Positions 30,326 to 31,410 of a DNA stretch of 31,410 nt are shown one piece after another. Within the stretch, counting starts at the first letter, position 1, and each line of letters starts with the position of its first letter. The stretch is from assembly GCA_963643505.1 (NCBI GenBank), contig CAVIKF010000017.1, positions 1 to 31,410 of the forward strand. Reading direction: 5' to 3'. The notes below the pieces were generated by a model. The model was not told the origin of the DNA and searched no databases. It was given only the letters and a program-made list of their open reading frames with translations. The position numbers and the translations under genes are program-made. The stretch comes from CAVEFW01 sp963643505. Its GTDB lineage: Bacteria; Actinomycetota; Coriobacteriia; Coriobacteriales; Eggerthellaceae.

Positions 30326-31410
30326 ATGGTTGGAAGGTCTATCTGTGGGGCAAGGACGGTCTTGCTCGCGCTGACACTGGCCGTGATTGCGGCTGTGGCG
30401 CCCCTGGCGTCGTGGGCGCAACCCGCGCCCGCCGCGGGCGGGGAGGTTGTGGGACGGCTCGAGTCCTCCCTAGCGGCCTCAAACACCGGGAAGTGGGGGA
30501 ACAACCTCACCTGGTCCTACGACGGGGTGACGAGAACCCTCACGATCTCCGGCAAGGGCGCAATGGACAAAGGCAGCTGGGACTCCCCCGGCTGGAAGGC
30601 CGCAGGGCTTGGCTCCGTGCCCTTCGAGCACGTCGTCATATCAAAGGGCGTGACCTCCATCAGCTATTGCGCCTTCCGCGGCTGCGAATCTCTGGAATCG
30701 ATCACCATCCCTGAGGGCGTGACCTCGATCAGCTACTGGGCCTTCCGCGGCTGCACGTCCTTGGAATCGGTGTCCATCCCCGCCTCCGTGACTTCCATTG
30801 GTTACGATGCCTTCGAGGTCTGCACGTCCCTGGCGTCCTTCTCGGTCGACCCGGGCAACGCCGCCTACCGGACCGCCACGGGCCGAGAGCTCCTCTCCTC
30901 CGCCGGAAAGCTGATCTCGTACGCGGGCGGCAGTGGAGAGACGTACGAGATTCCCAGGGGCGTGACCTCCATCGGCGACTACGCCTTTTATTACTGCGAG
31001 TCCCTGGCCTCGGTGTCCATCCCCAGGGGCGTGACCTCCATCGGAGAGTGGGCCTTTGGCGGCTGCACGTCCCTGAAATCAGCTGAGATCGCCGATTGCG
31101 TCACCTCGATCGGCGACTACGCCTTCTGTTACTGCGAGTCCCTGGCCTCGGTGTCCATCCCCAGCTCCATCACTTCGATCGGCGTCCGCGCCTTCTACAG
31201 CTGCACGTCCCTGGCCGACGTGTATTACGCGGGCTCGGAGTCGGACAGGGCGGGCATCTCGATCGGCGATTTCAACTGGTGCCTGACCGACGCCACGTGG
31301 CATTACGGCTACGTCCCCGCCACCGGCGTCGAGGGCTTCGTCGAACGCCTCTACGAGAACGTCCTCGGCCGCGCCGCAAGCGCCTGGGAGGTCGCCTTCC
31401 AGGCCGACGG
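30326..31410 (+). CDS. BspA-like leucine-rich repeat surface protein (5' part, runs off the window)
   Basis: 361 codons are open to the window end. ATG is preceded by a G-rich RBS (GGGGGGGGAG). The signal peptide spans residues 1-32 (ALTLAVIAAVAPLASWAQ). Residues 60-85 hold WSYDGVTRTLTISGKGAM, the usual opening of these proteins. Seven or so repeats follow of the form GVTSIGDYAFYYCESLASVSIP, the BspA/Treponema pallidum-type LRR (LRR_5). The last visible residues (GVEGFVERLYENVLGRAA) begin a DUF4214-type domain. It should be secreted and may bind host or matrix components. The gene is much more GC-rich at third positions than the 5' end of the window. Confidence 0.88.
   Translation, partial: MVGRSICGARTVLLALTLAVIAAVAPLASWAQPAPAAGGEVVGRLESSLAASNTGKWGNNLTWSYDGVTRTLTISGKGAMDKGSWDSPGWKAAGLGSVPFEHVVISKGVTSISYCAFRGCESLESITIPEGVTSISYWAFRGCTSLESVSIPASVTSIGYDAFEVCTSLASFSVDPGNAAYRTATGRELLSSAGKLISYAGGSGETYEIPRGVTSIGDYAFYYCESLASVSIPRGVTSIGEWAFGGCTSLKSAEIADCVTSIGDYAFCYCESLASVSIPSSITSIGVRAFYSCTSLADVYYAGSESDRAGISIGDFNWCLTDATWHYGYVPATGVEGFVERLYENVLGRAASAWEVAFQAD

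Overview
The window looks like a chromosomal segment of a strict anaerobe from the Actinomycetota, most likely class Coriobacteriia. The main evidence is an actinobacterial-type integration host factor (mIHF, 8239-8544). A DmsABC-like molybdoenzyme operon, several hybrid histidine kinases, a BspA-like surface protein with a DUF4214-type C-terminus and a RAYT/REP system fit the same picture. The genus cannot be fixed from sequence reading alone. No rRNA, intact tRNA or CRISPR array is visible.

Layout. 1-2534: the 3' end of an unknown gene, overlapped by a membrane histidine kinase and a NarL-type response regulator in one operon. 2534-2923: tandem repeats and a tRNA-Leu-like fragment. 2924-3820: two small lipoproteins. 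3841-4906: a REP-associated tyrosine transposase (RAYT) flanked by palindromic REP elements; four more copies lie at 26165-26326. 4919-6037: a membrane GGDEF protein. 6504-7901: a MocR-type regulator, preceded by a trinucleotide microsatellite. 8239-8544: mIHF. 8701-9627: a YdcZ-type DMT transporter. 10196-10930: a CmpB-like membrane protein.

The most interesting part is 11229-18724. It holds two paralogous BioB-like radical SAM proteins, an MFS exporter, a SufS-type cysteine desulfurase fused to an N-terminal domain that may be MobA-like, a carboxymuconolactone-decarboxylase/AhpD-fold protein of the arsenosugar type, and an ArsS-type radical SAM protein. ArsS appears to end at TGA (18695-18697), but the family's C-terminal Cys/Sec position falls exactly on that TGA. 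The frame continues for five codons to TAG, and a SECIS-like hairpin with a GGUC apical loop starts 11 nt after the TGA. I read ArsS as a selenoprotein. The cluster suggests arsenic and/or selenium-sulfur metabolism.

18961-26161 is a signalling operon: a solute-binding lipoprotein, a membrane hybrid kinase, and a very large kinase with about six tandem sensory repeats and two receiver domains. A REP hairpin lies 3 nt after its stop codon. 26460-29950 encodes a three-subunit molybdopterin oxidoreductase (catalytic, four-cluster Fe-S, DmsC-like anchor) whose catalytic subunit has no Tat signal. 29994-30148 is a broken transposase fragment. 30326 to the window end is the 5' part of a BspA-like leucine-rich repeat surface protein.
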